This document shows positions 34,866-42,441 of a stretch of DNA of 42,441 bases, piece after piece. The stretch is from the NCBI GenBank assembly GCA_014238335.1, contig JABABI010000060.1, positions 1 through 42,441 of the forward strand, written 5' to 3'. The notes below the pieces were generated by a model that did no database searches, was not told the origin of the DNA, and was given only the letters and a program-made list of their open reading frames with translations. The DNA is from Fuerstiella sp. (GTDB taxonomy: Bacteria; Planctomycetota; Planctomycetia; Planctomycetales; Planctomycetaceae). Numbering within the stretch: position 1 is the stretch's first letter; each line of letters begins with the position of its first letter. A program made the position numbers and the translations under genes.

Positions 34866-36286
34866 GTGACCTCAATCTGGAAGAACTGATCGACCGCCAT
34901 TTGCGCGGCGAACTGGACGCTGCAGAACAGGAACGGCTTACGGAGTTGATCGACACCAGCGCTACGGCGCGGCAGGACTTCGTTGAGCTGGCACAATGGG
35001 ATACCAGGTTCGCTGACGCGCTGCGCGAAAGTCGCCATTCGCCCCGCGATGCAGACATTCTGACGGCAGACCGAGCAAAGACAGACGGCCCGTGGGCATC
35101 AAAGCCCAAATTTATGCGGCTGATGTTGGCCGCCGCTGCCGTGGTCATCGTTGCACTTTCGGCAGGCTTGATCTATCAGCAGGGATATCCGGAGGGTGGC
35201 ATCTCTGAAGCCCATAACATTGCCACACATCGTCGCGCTTCGGACGTGTCCATTGCCAGAATCACCGGCATAAGTGGATCGCTGATCTGGACTGGCGACC
35301 GCGGACAAATCGTTCGAGATGTGAAGATCGGAACGGAACTGGCGGGGGGTACGATCGAAGGCATGGCGCCCGACTCGTGGTTCAAACTTCAGTTCAACGA
35401 CGGTTCGACCGTGATGATTTCCGGCACTTCCATGCTGACATTTGCGGACCTCGGGCAGAAGCGTTTGCGACTGCGAGAGGGACGCCTTTCAGCCAACGTC
35501 ACACCTCAACGGGTCGGAAAACCGATGCTGATTCATACGAGGTCGGCTGTGCTTGAGGTGTTGGGGACACAATTCGACGTCGAAGCGAATCTCGCTTCGA
35601 CCGTGTTGAACGTGAGCGAGGGCAAAGTTCGTCTCAGAAGACTCAGCGACGGCAGTGTGGTCGACGTCCCGGCGAAGCATCACGTCACGACTGACACAGA
35701 TGACGATCTGCTGTCTGTGCTCGTGCCCGACTCAGTTCATGCGTGGAAGAGCCAGCTTCATCTGAAGCCGGAAAGTTATGGAAAATGGCGACCGGCCACT
35801 GAGCAAACGCTGGCGTCGGTGAAGGCCATCCCATTAATCCCGCCGGGGTATCCGCACGTCACCCTGTATCTGGCGGGCCTTTCCGTCCACCGTTCGGATG
35901 GTTCGCCCGTCGTTGTGCTGCCCGGCTCGAAATTCGTGGTTAGCGGACGTCTTCGTTCAGCGACGAACGTGCACTTCGGAATTCGAGTTATGTATCCCAA
36001 CGGCGAGTTCGCCGGCATGTTCCGAGGCGATCTTCACCAAAAGCAACCATTGGCAGCCGTGGACGGGGGCGGTCGTTTCGTAGAATTCTATGACCTGCGG
36101 CAATTCACGATTGATCCTGCCGTATATGACCGCAGGGACGAACTGGCTGCCAGCCCCGATGGCCTGGTCCTTGATGGCGTCTGGGCCTTCACACACAAAG
36201 ACGGACCTTCCGGACTTGAAATCATCGAAGTCGAGTTGGTCCCACCAGACGAAAATGAATCGCAACTGAAAACTGCTGCCCGTTAG
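34862..36286 (+). CDS. FecR-domain membrane protein, likely partner of the sigma factor
   Basis: 474 residues. The cytoplasmic N-terminus (ELIDRHLRGELDAAEQERLT) resembles the short anti-sigma-like start of FecR proteins. One TM helix (about residues 80-102, FMRLMLAAAAVVIVALSAGLIYQ) is followed by the FecR domain: SWFKLQFNDGSTVMISGTSM, LRLREGRLSANV, VLEVLGTQFDVEANLASTVL and NVSEGKVRLRRLSDG. The C-terminal 150 residues (about 35850-36260) form a beta-rich region with no family I recognise; in other planctomycete members this part is often a LamG/jelly-roll domain. Start overlap with the sigma gene gives tight coupling. Unlike the relic FecR at 19495-20866, this copy is intact. Confidence 0.9.
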   Translation: MSDLNLEELIDRHLRGELDAAEQERLTELIDTSATARQDFVELAQWDTRFADALRESRHSPRDADILTADRAKTDGPWASKPKFMRLMLAAAAVVIVALSAGLIYQQGYPEGGISEAHNIATHRRASDVSIARITGISGSLIWTGDRGQIVRDVKIGTELAGGTIEGMAPDSWFKLQFNDGSTVMISGTSMLTFADLGQKRLRLREGRLSANVTPQRVGKPMLIHTRSAVLEVLGTQFDVEANLASTVLNVSEGKVRLRRLSDGSVVDVPAKHHVTTDTDDDLLSVLVPDSVHAWKSQLHLKPESYGKWRPATEQTLASVKAIPLIPPGYPHVTLYLAGLSVHRSDGSPVVVLPGSKFVVSGRLRSATNVHFGIRVMYPNGEFAGMFRGDLHQKQPLAAVDGGGRFVEFYDLRQFTIDPAVYDRRDELAASPDGLVLDGVWAFTHKDGPSGLEIIEVELVPPDENESQLKTAAR

Positions 36287-36355
36287 CCTGCCCCACAATT
36301 CCTCCACGCTCGCACTCACCGCTCCGTGGCTGTGCCTGTACACACACCAATAAAC

Positions 36356-37090
36356 ATGTCCGTTCACCTCAGTGCAATTGAATCAAACCACGAGTGGCTC
36401 GACAGTCGAGTTCCCAACGGATTCTGGCACGAACGCCGGAATCGAGTCACTTACATGAACTGGCTCGGTACGAAGCTCGGGTTCGTGCGTTATGAGGATT
36501 GGTATCAGATCCGGAATCAGGATTTCCGTCGCAACAGGGGAGCGACCCTGTTGAATCGCTTCTATCGTTCTTCTGTATTGGAGGCGATGCGTGACATGCT
36601 ACCCGATTACGCATGGCTGCCATGGTTGTTTTCAAAAGCCCCCAGAGGATTCTGGGACGAGGCAGAGAATCGTCGAGCGTATATGAAGTGGCTGCAAGGA
36701 ACGTTACAGCTTGAAACCGAAGAAAACTGGTATCAGCTGACGGAAGAGTCATTCAATGAAAACCGTGGAGCAGGACTGCTGACGAACTATTACCATGGTT
36801 CGATACTTTCCGCGCTTGAGGAATACCGACCGGACATCGACTGGAAACCATGGCGTTTTCGCAAAGTGCCAAACGGCTATTGGAGTTTGACCGGAAACCG
36901 ACAACGGTATTTTGACTGGCTGGCCGATCGCCTTACCTATCGATCGTTGAGCGATTGGGACAACCTGACTCGCCGGATTGTCTGCGACAGCGGCGCCGCC
37001 GGCCTGTTGTCACATTTCTACGGTGGTTCACTGTTGCGACTTCGGGACGATGTCGCTGCCGTTTACGCCAAAAACATGGTTGACGCATAA
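36356..37090 (+). CDS. Trp/Tyr-rich protein of three ~75-residue repeats
   Basis: 244 residues from ATG 36356 (an in-frame GTG at 36326 would add ten). There is no signal peptide and no TM segment, so it is probably cytoplasmic. Three tandem modules start near nucleotides 36413, 36641 and 36869. Each opens with P-x-G-[FY]-W, followed by NR-x3-Y-x2-WL, then the W-Y or W-D pair (EDWYQI, ENWYQL, SDWDNL), G-x3-LL-x3-[FY]Y and S-[IVL]-L. The first two modules close with a W-x-PW-x-F segment. I do not recognise a characterised family; comparable W/Y-rich modules are known to me from algae and some bacteria, with no function assigned. Repeat 3 is more diverged. It lies 69 bp after the FecR gene, so it may belong to that regulon. 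Confidence 0.8.
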   Translation: MSVHLSAIESNHEWLDSRVPNGFWHERRNRVTYMNWLGTKLGFVRYEDWYQIRNQDFRRNRGATLLNRFYRSSVLEAMRDMLPDYAWLPWLFSKAPRGFWDEAENRRAYMKWLQGTLQLETEENWYQLTEESFNENRGAGLLTNYYHGSILSALEEYRPDIDWKPWRFRKVPNGYWSLTGNRQRYFDWLADRLTYRSLSDWDNLTRRIVCDSGAAGLLSHFYGGSLLRLRDDVAAVYAKNMVDA

Positions 37091-37175
37091 CTTCCCAACT
37101 CCTGTTACCAGACTACCGTTTCGACCTGGAACGAAGCCAACAACGCTTGTAAATGATTATTTCGGAACGAACGAG

Positions 37176-39338
37176 ATGAATCGTCGAGGAAAAGATCGAC
37201 ACAAAACACCGGCGCACGTCGCGGCTGCAGCGTCTACGCTTGCCAGCGTTGGGTGGTGCTGTTCGTCGATACTTGTCATGTTGGCCGGGCTCATCCTGTC
37301 AGTCACAACCGTCGATGCAGCCGAACGCCCCAACGTCGTCGTGCTGCTGGCCGATGATCTGGGCTGGAAGGACATCGGTTGCTACGACGGTCCCGTCAGG
37401 ACACCCACACTCGATTCGCTGGCCGCGACCGGTGTGCGATTCACGGATTTTTATTCCGGTGCTGCTGTGTGTTCACCGTCCCGCGCCACCACATTGACCG
37501 GCCGACAGCACCTTCGCTGCGGCGTCTACAGCTGGATCGCCGACTGGGAACAGAACTCACAATTGCTGGATCGAGAAGTCACGCTGGCAGAAGTACTGCA
37601 GAGTAACGGTTACGAAACCGTCCATCTGGGCAAGTGGCACCTGGGCATGCCAACGCCCCAGAAACCAAACAAGCTGACTCCGGCTGAACATGGATTCGAC
37701 TATTGGTTTGGGATGGCAAACGGAGCACACCCAAGCCACAGGAACCCAACGAACTTCCTCCGCAATGGTAAACCAGTTGGCAGGATTGAAGGCTATTCCT
37801 GTCAGATCGTTGTTGACGAAGCCATTTCCTGGCTGGACAAAGAACATGATGCCGACAAACCATTCTTCCTGAACGTCTGGTTTCATGAACCCCATGCCCC
37901 GATCGCCGCACCCGACGACATCGTTTCAGGATATGGCAAACTGTCTGACCCGAAAGCGATCTACTCCGGCACAATCGACAACACAGACCAGGCAATCGCA
38001 AGGTTGCTGGCGAAGCTGCACGAAGTCGATGCGCCCGAGGACACGCTGATAATTTACTCTTCGGACAACGGCAGCTATCGCGCTGATCGTGTCGGACATC
38101 TGCGAGGCACCAAGGGCTCAAATTACGAAGGCGGTATCCGAGTCCCCGGGATCTTTCACTGGCCCGGCCACATCGTCGGCGGACTGGTCGAAGAGGAACC
38201 CGCCGGCCTGATCGATCTGCTGCCAACGGTGTGCGGGCTGCTGGGAATCGACAAACCCAGGGATGTGTTCCTCGACGGTTCCGATCTCACATCGCTGTTG
38301 CTGGGCCGCGAAACGAAATTCACGCGACACCAGCCCTTGTTCTGGCATCTGCCGGCATCCGGTCCTTCGATGGCGCTGCGAGACGGTAAGTACTCGCTGG
38401 TGGCCCATCGCGGCTACGAGTTTCCCAAAGACAAAGAAACGATGGCCGCACTAAAGAAACAAATTGAGGCAGTACTTCGAAAAGCCGGCACGTACGATGA
38501 CGAAATCGCGGGCAGCACATTCAACAAACAGATGTTCGAGGGATTCAGGAACAAAGACGCCGACAAGCTTCGGGGGCAATTCATCAAGCTGAACATGTTC
38601 AACGAGTCGTGGATTCCGGCCATCAAGGCAGGAGTCCATCGTCGCTTCGAATTATTCGACCTGGCCGCTGATCCGTCGCAGAAAAAGGACATTTCAGGAC
38701 AGCACCCCAAAGTGTTCGAACGGCTGAAGCGGCAGATGCTCACAATCAACGATAGCGTAATCGCCGACGCGCCGGACTGGCATCGGGTCAAGTCAGGATC
38801 GCAGCCCGTGACAGACATGAGCATTGAAAAGACAACGAAAGTGCATCGTCTTGATTCGACCAGACGATCGCCGTTCGACGCGTTTATCTACGTGAATCGC
38901 ATCCCGGAAAAACCGGAAGAAGGCGAGTCTGCGGAAGACCTGGCTGGCCGAATTTTTGGACGTCTGGCGAACCAGGAAGGAAGAATCCAGGTGAAGCTTC
39001 CACCGGGAATGAAGCGTCCGGCTTACAAGGGATTCAAAATTGCTTTGGAAGGCGGCAACGAACGTCATGCCGGACGCTGCTTCGCGTGCCATCACCTGCC
39101 AGGCCTTCAGCAATCGACCTCAGAGCCGCCAACCCCGACGCTGCGCAATCGCAGGATCACAAAGGCGCAACTACAAGCGGTCCTGGCCAACGAAACTCAT
39201 CGCGGCATCAAACTCGACACGACAGACACCAATCGTTTGTATGCGTTGATGCAGACTTTCAACGACGTCCCGGATTCAGAATTTCGGAACCTGATACTCA
39301 AGACCACAGTACTGGACACCTTTGGAGATCCCGAATGA
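37176..39338 (+). CDS. Secreted sulfatase fused to a C-terminal haem-binding (CxxCH) region
   Basis: 720 residues from ATG 37176, preceded by an ACGAG-type weak site; the longer frame back to 36978 overlaps the repeat protein and is rejected. A signal segment (SSILVMLAGLILSVTTVDAA) precedes RPNVVVLLADDLGWKDIGCY. Cys99-Ser-Pro-Ser-Arg103 (AAVCSPSRATTLTGR) is the formylglycine motif and SSDNGSYR a late metal site. Sulfatases of this class end near residue 550. Here about 160 further residues follow, with Cys635-Phe-Ala-Cys638-His639 (GRCFACHHLPGL) and a helical tail. This looks like one exported polypeptide joining a sulfatase with a cytochrome-like domain. Its stop overlaps the next ATG by 4 bp (39335-39338). 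Confidence 0.93.
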   Translation: MNRRGKDRHKTPAHVAAAASTLASVGWCCSSILVMLAGLILSVTTVDAAERPNVVVLLADDLGWKDIGCYDGPVRTPTLDSLAATGVRFTDFYSGAAVCSPSRATTLTGRQHLRCGVYSWIADWEQNSQLLDREVTLAEVLQSNGYETVHLGKWHLGMPTPQKPNKLTPAEHGFDYWFGMANGAHPSHRNPTNFLRNGKPVGRIEGYSCQIVVDEAISWLDKEHDADKPFFLNVWFHEPHAPIAAPDDIVSGYGKLSDPKAIYSGTIDNTDQAIARLLAKLHEVDAPEDTLIIYSSDNGSYRADRVGHLRGTKGSNYEGGIRVPGIFHWPGHIVGGLVEEEPAGLIDLLPTVCGLLGIDKPRDVFLDGSDLTSLLLGRETKFTRHQPLFWHLPASGPSMALRDGKYSLVAHRGYEFPKDKETMAALKKQIEAVLRKAGTYDDEIAGSTFNKQMFEGFRNKDADKLRGQFIKLNMFNESWIPAIKAGVHRRFELFDLAADPSQKKDISGQHPKVFERLKRQMLTINDSVIADAPDWHRVKSGSQPVTDMSIEKTTKVHRLDSTRRSPFDAFIYVNRIPEKPEEGESAEDLAGRIFGRLANQEGRIQVKLPPGMKRPAYKGFKIALEGGNERHAGRCFACHHLPGLQQSTSEPPTPTLRNRRITKAQLQAVLANETHRGIKLDTTDTNRLYALMQTFNDVPDSEFRNLILKTTVLDTFGDPE

Positions 39339-41809
39339 ACCGTTCCCTTCCTCTGCTATGCCTGGCATTTCTAATCGTCATCGATGCCAATGCGTCGGCC
39401 GCCGATGCCACTGGCCAGTCGATTCGTGGCTTAGTCGTTGATTCGTCAGGCACAGGTGTCGAAGGCGTCATGGTCTCGGCCATTGAGGATGAGCACCGCA
39501 AATGGACGTCCGTGTTCACTCAGAAAGATGGATCATTTCAGATTTCCGGCTTACGGCCTGTGTCCCACAACATTCGCACGCGGCTGATGGGCCTCGCCGA
39601 CGAATGGACAAGCGACGTTGCGGCAGGAACCAAAGACATGGTGATACTAACTCGTCCTGCTGTCGGCGCTGACCTGGAACTTCAACGTCCGGCCAATAGT
39701 GCCTTCAGTATGCTGGCCTTCGATGACCCCCGCGACAAGCTGAATTTCAAGATGAATTGCTCGTACTGTCACCAGCTTGGGACACTCGGGTTTCGTACTC
39801 CGGAAAAACCCGTCGACTGGGAAACCATGCTGCGGCGGATGGACGGGTTTGGCGGCCTGTACCGGCATACGCAGGACACCATCATTTCACGCCTGATGAA
39901 CACCTACAAAGACGATGCAGTAAACAACTGGCCGAAGTTTGTCCCCCCACCGGCACCGACAGGACTTGCGTCTGCCGCCACAATCACAATGTGGGAAATG
40001 GACAAGCCGCTGGAAGGCTCCTTCCACGACCTGGAAATCGGTCGAGACGGACTGGTCTACGCAGTCAACATCAGTAAACGCCGCATGATTGCCCTGGATC
40101 CCACTTCAGGCCAACAGACAGCCATCGAGTTCCCGTCGCACGTCCACGCACCTCATTCCATCGAAACCGCCAACGACGGAAGCCTGTGGACGACGATGTG
40201 CGCCAGCGGCAAGATGGCCCGCTACGACATCCAGACGAAACAGTTTGAAGTCTACAGCAGCGCGGAAGCCCCAAAGGAACGCGGTAGCTACCCACACACG
40301 CTTCGCATCAACCCCAACGATCCTGAAGGCCTGATCTGGTACACCGACGCAGGTTCAAATTCGTGCTTTTCATTGCATCCGACAACTCACGTCGTCAAAG
40401 AATATAAGCTGTTGAGCGCTGGACAGGCCATCGGCGCGGGCCGCGGTGAGTCTCGTGGTATCACCCCCTATGGTTTGGACTACTCGCCGATCGACGGCAT
40501 GATCTGGTATTCCAAGTTGAACGGAAACCGCATTGGCCGCATCGACCCAAACGTCGCAGACGGCGACATCAAAGAATGGAATCCACCTTTTCGTGGACCA
40601 CGCCGTTTGCACCTTGCCCCCGACGGAATGGTGTGGGTTCCGGGGTTCGGCTCGGGCGTGTTTGCCAAGTTCGATCCCAACACCGAGTACTGGACGGTCT
40701 ACGAATTGCCGGACGCCGAGAACCAGATTCCTTACGCGTTGAACGTGGACAAAGACGGCATCGTGTGGATCTGCGGAACCGGCAACGACACAATCAATCG
40801 CTTCGATCCTGTAACAGAGACATTTGTCGAGTTCCGATTACCGACGCGTGTTTCCTACACACGCGAAATCGAATTCGATGACGATGGCAACGTCTGGACA
40901 AGCACATCGGGGCCGGCTCGGCACATGGAACGCGGTGTCGGTGCCGTGATCCGAATTTCACTTCCGAAAACTCTGCCAGCCGGTGGCGGTCTGAAACTCG
41001 CTCCGAAACACTACGAAGGGACCCATGACATCGGCAACCTGGCGACGTCGCACAAACCCAAGCCTGACAACTCAGCGCTGTTTGCAAGGATTGACAAGAC
41101 AGAAATGCCGGCCGCCTACGCAAAGATGCCGCATCAGAAATACGTCGACAGACGAATGGCCGAAATGCCGCAGCAAAACCGAGGCCGCGTCGGCCAGCTT
41201 TGGAACGAGTTCCGAAAGGCTAATCCCGCTCGAAATCGTGACGGCCAGATGTTCATCCGCATACTGGAGTACGTCGCCGGTACTGACACCGCGCCAAAGC
41301 GGCGATTCGTCAAGAAGTGGCAACATCACTACTTCGGCAATGCGCCTGACCAACTGAGTGGACGTTCACTGGAACGAGGCAAGATGGTCTTCGAGCAGGC
41401 GACCTGCAGCCGTTGCCACAAGATCGGCGGCAACGCGGCGAAGCTTGGCCCCGATCTTTCTGACGTCACCAAACGATTCAAGGGCTCAAAGCTATTGCAG
41501 CAAATCGTCAAACCGTCCACCGAAATTCACAAGGAGTTCCAGACGCAGATGATTCTGGTTGACGACGGGCGTCTGCGAACCGGACTTGTCATCGAGGAAA
41601 CGGACGATCAGATTCGCCTGGTGCCCAATTTACTGAAACCCGAGAAGGTCGAGATCATCAGTAAGTCGTCAATTGAGGAACGCACGACTGCCAAGGTCTC
41701 AACCATGCCCGTCGGCCTGCTGGACACCTTCGCGGTCGAAGACATTCTTGACCTGGTCGCATTCATTCAATCCGCAGGTCCTGCGAAAGGAGACACCGCA
41801 ACGAAATGA
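39335..41809 (+). CDS. Vgb-like beta-propeller protein with two CxxCH haem motifs
   Basis: 824 residues from the ATG at 39335, which overlaps the sulfatase stop; a longer frame from 39086 lies inside that gene. After a signal peptide (LLCLAFLIVIDANASAADA) come a carboxypeptidase regulatory-like domain (IRGLVVDSSGTGVEGVMVSA) and a first CxxCH (CSYCH, 142-146). A streptogramin (virginiamycin B) lyase-like propeller follows at about residues 215-545 (HDLEIGRDGLVYAVNISKRR, PYALNVDKDGIVWICGTGND). The end is a cytochrome c-type domain, CSRCH at 691-695, resembling the planctomycete haem-binding domain of TIGR02603. It may be an exported redox or sugar-lyase protein; antibiotic resistance is not implied. 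Confidence 0.9.
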   Translation: MNRSLPLLCLAFLIVIDANASAADATGQSIRGLVVDSSGTGVEGVMVSAIEDEHRKWTSVFTQKDGSFQISGLRPVSHNIRTRLMGLADEWTSDVAAGTKDMVILTRPAVGADLELQRPANSAFSMLAFDDPRDKLNFKMNCSYCHQLGTLGFRTPEKPVDWETMLRRMDGFGGLYRHTQDTIISRLMNTYKDDAVNNWPKFVPPPAPTGLASAATITMWEMDKPLEGSFHDLEIGRDGLVYAVNISKRRMIALDPTSGQQTAIEFPSHVHAPHSIETANDGSLWTTMCASGKMARYDIQTKQFEVYSSAEAPKERGSYPHTLRINPNDPEGLIWYTDAGSNSCFSLHPTTHVVKEYKLLSAGQAIGAGRGESRGITPYGLDYSPIDGMIWYSKLNGNRIGRIDPNVADGDIKEWNPPFRGPRRLHLAPDGMVWVPGFGSGVFAKFDPNTEYWTVYELPDAENQIPYALNVDKDGIVWICGTGNDTINRFDPVTETFVEFRLPTRVSYTREIEFDDDGNVWTSTSGPARHMERGVGAVIRISLPKTLPAGGGLKLAPKHYEGTHDIGNLATSHKPKPDNSALFARIDKTEMPAAYAKMPHQKYVDRRMAEMPQQNRGRVGQLWNEFRKANPARNRDGQMFIRILEYVAGTDTAPKRRFVKKWQHHYFGNAPDQLSGRSLERGKMVFEQATCSRCHKIGGNAAKLGPDLSDVTKRFKGSKLLQQIVKPSTEIHKEFQTQMILVDDGRLRTGLVIEETDDQIRLVPNLLKPEKVEIISKSSIEERTTAKVSTMPVGLLDTFAVEDILDLVAFIQSAGPAKGDTATK

Positions 41810-42441
41810 TGAAGTTGTTTTTTTCCGCCAGTTTATCCGTATTGGAATTCACCAGAATTCCTCATACTGCGGGAATCCTGGTGAATTCCAATACGACTCG
41901 AACGCTCGTTTGCTTCTTGCTCATTTGTGCAGCTCCGGCATTTGCGACAGATTTAGATGCATTGATTAAAACGTCGTGCATGGACTGTCACGATGCTGAT
42001 ACAGAAACACGTCTCGACTTCACGACGCTCGGCAGAAACTTGGAAGATGCGGATTCGTTTCGCCAATGGGTAAAAGTTTACGACCGCGTCAAACGCGGCG
42101 AAATGCCGCCTCCCGAGGAAACTCAACCCGACAAGGCAGTTCGTGACAGGGCGTTGTCGTTACTTGAGGGCGAACTAACACAGGCCAATCAGCGATTACA
42201 AAAGACGATAGGCCGCGTTCCGTCGCGTCGCCTGTCCCGACTCGAATACGAACACACGCTGCACGATCTGATTCGTATCGGTGGCGCCATCGCCCGGTAT
42301 CTTCCTCCGGAGAACAAGTCTGGCGCGTTCGATGTCGTCGCGGCAAAACAGGATATGTCCAACGTGCATGTCAAAGGATTCCTCAAGGCCGCTGACGTCG
42401 CACTCGACGAAGCGATTCAACTCGGTCCCAGGCCCGGTATG
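41806..42441 (+). CDS. Planctomycete cytochrome of DUF1587/DUF1592 type, truncated by window end
   Basis: 212 codons are visible and the frame runs off the window. The ATG at 41806 overlaps the previous stop (ATGA). An alternative start is the GTG at 41881, which gives a standard signal peptide (TRTLVCFLLICAAPAFA) without the preceding residues. The haem motif is Cys58-Met-Asp-Cys61-His62 (SCMDCHDADTETRLDF), then RVKRGEMPPPEETQPD and the DUF1587-like RRLSRLEYEHTLHDLIRIGG. Bases 41838-41895, inside the N-terminal coding part, form a strong inverted repeat and look inserted. It is the fourth exported haem-type gene type in the window and completes the coupled trio with the two genes upstream. 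Confidence 0.88.
   Translation, partial: MMKLFFSASLSVLEFTRIPHTAGILVNSNTTRTLVCFLLICAAPAFATDLDALIKTSCMDCHDADTETRLDFTTLGRNLEDADSFRQWVKVYDRVKRGEMPPPEETQPDKAVRDRALSLLEGELTQANQRLQKTIGRVPSRRLSRLEYEHTLHDLIRIGGAIARYLPPENKSGAFDVVAAKQDMSNVHVKGFLKAADVALDEAIQLGPRPGM
41838..41895. repeat. Inverted repeat with 24-bp arms inside the signal-peptide coding region
   Basis: 41838-41861 pairs with 41872-41895 with one mismatch (41856/41877), leaving a 10-base loop (41862-41871). The arms share cgtattggaattcaccag. The stem is long enough to fold strongly in mRNA. It is read in frame by the truncated cytochrome gene, so it adds about 19 codons if the ATG at 41806 is used. Confidence 0.9.

Noticed and set aside
39335..41809. 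Annotation as a streptogramin (antibiotic) lyase
   Set aside because: Only the propeller fold is shared; haem motifs, export signal and neighbours point to a different role.
1..42441. CRISPR arrays, tRNA or rRNA genes, integrase or transposase genes
   Set aside because: Looked for spaced direct repeats, cloverleaf-like segments and transposase motifs; none found. Only inverted-repeat elements without coding capacity were seen.

Overview
The window comes from a Planctomycetota chromosome, most likely a marine or aquatic member of Planctomycetales. This is inferred from content only: DUF1501, DUF1552 and DUF1587/1592/1588/1585-type proteins, planctomycete cytochromes with CxxCH sites, three secreted sulfatases, a secreted Gfo/Idh/MocA-DUF1080 pair, and an ECF sigma/FecR pair are typical of that phylum. 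No rRNA, tRNA, CRISPR array, transposase gene or phage gene was seen.

Layout. 294-1673 (+) is a DUF1501 protein. 1720-3340 is decayed DNA that includes a dead hybrid histidine kinase. 3341-4927 (+) is a secreted amidase, convergent with a minus-strand operon (9979 to 4924) encoding DUF1552, DUF1592-type cytochrome and sulfatase. A second minus-strand set (15773 to 10202) encodes DUF1592-type cytochrome, DUF1552 and a PQQ-like propeller. A third (19405 to 15945) encodes Gfo/Idh/MocA oxidoreductase, DUF1080 and sulfatase. From 19495 to 21107 lies a second decayed zone: a frameshifted FecR gene and an antisense rhodanese remnant. Two minus-strand envelope genes follow: an EF-hand/P-domain protein and a multi-domain secretin-like protein without a pore domain. 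Behind them is a relic of an ECF sigma gene.

The right part is all on the plus strand. 26424-34070 is an efflux locus: a TolC-like lipoprotein, two paralogous HlyD-type adaptors and a MacB/FtsX-type permease, but no ABC ATPase. A 150-bp inverted-repeat element separates it from 34326-42441. That stretch encodes an ECF sigma factor, a FecR protein, a Trp/Tyr-rich three-repeat protein, a sulfatase fused to a haem-binding tail, a Vgb-like propeller with two haem motifs, and the start of another haem protein that leaves the window.

Reading as a whole: most intact genes encode exported proteins for sulfated-polymer breakdown (sulfatases, sugar oxidoreductase, DUF1080) and extracytoplasmic haem or redox proteins. 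Six 4-bp ATGA-type stop/start overlaps show tight co-translation. The best candidate for an undescribed system is the plus-strand cluster 34326-42441. The best-supported non-obvious observations are four gene relics and a 24-bp-arm hairpin lying inside a signal-peptide coding region.
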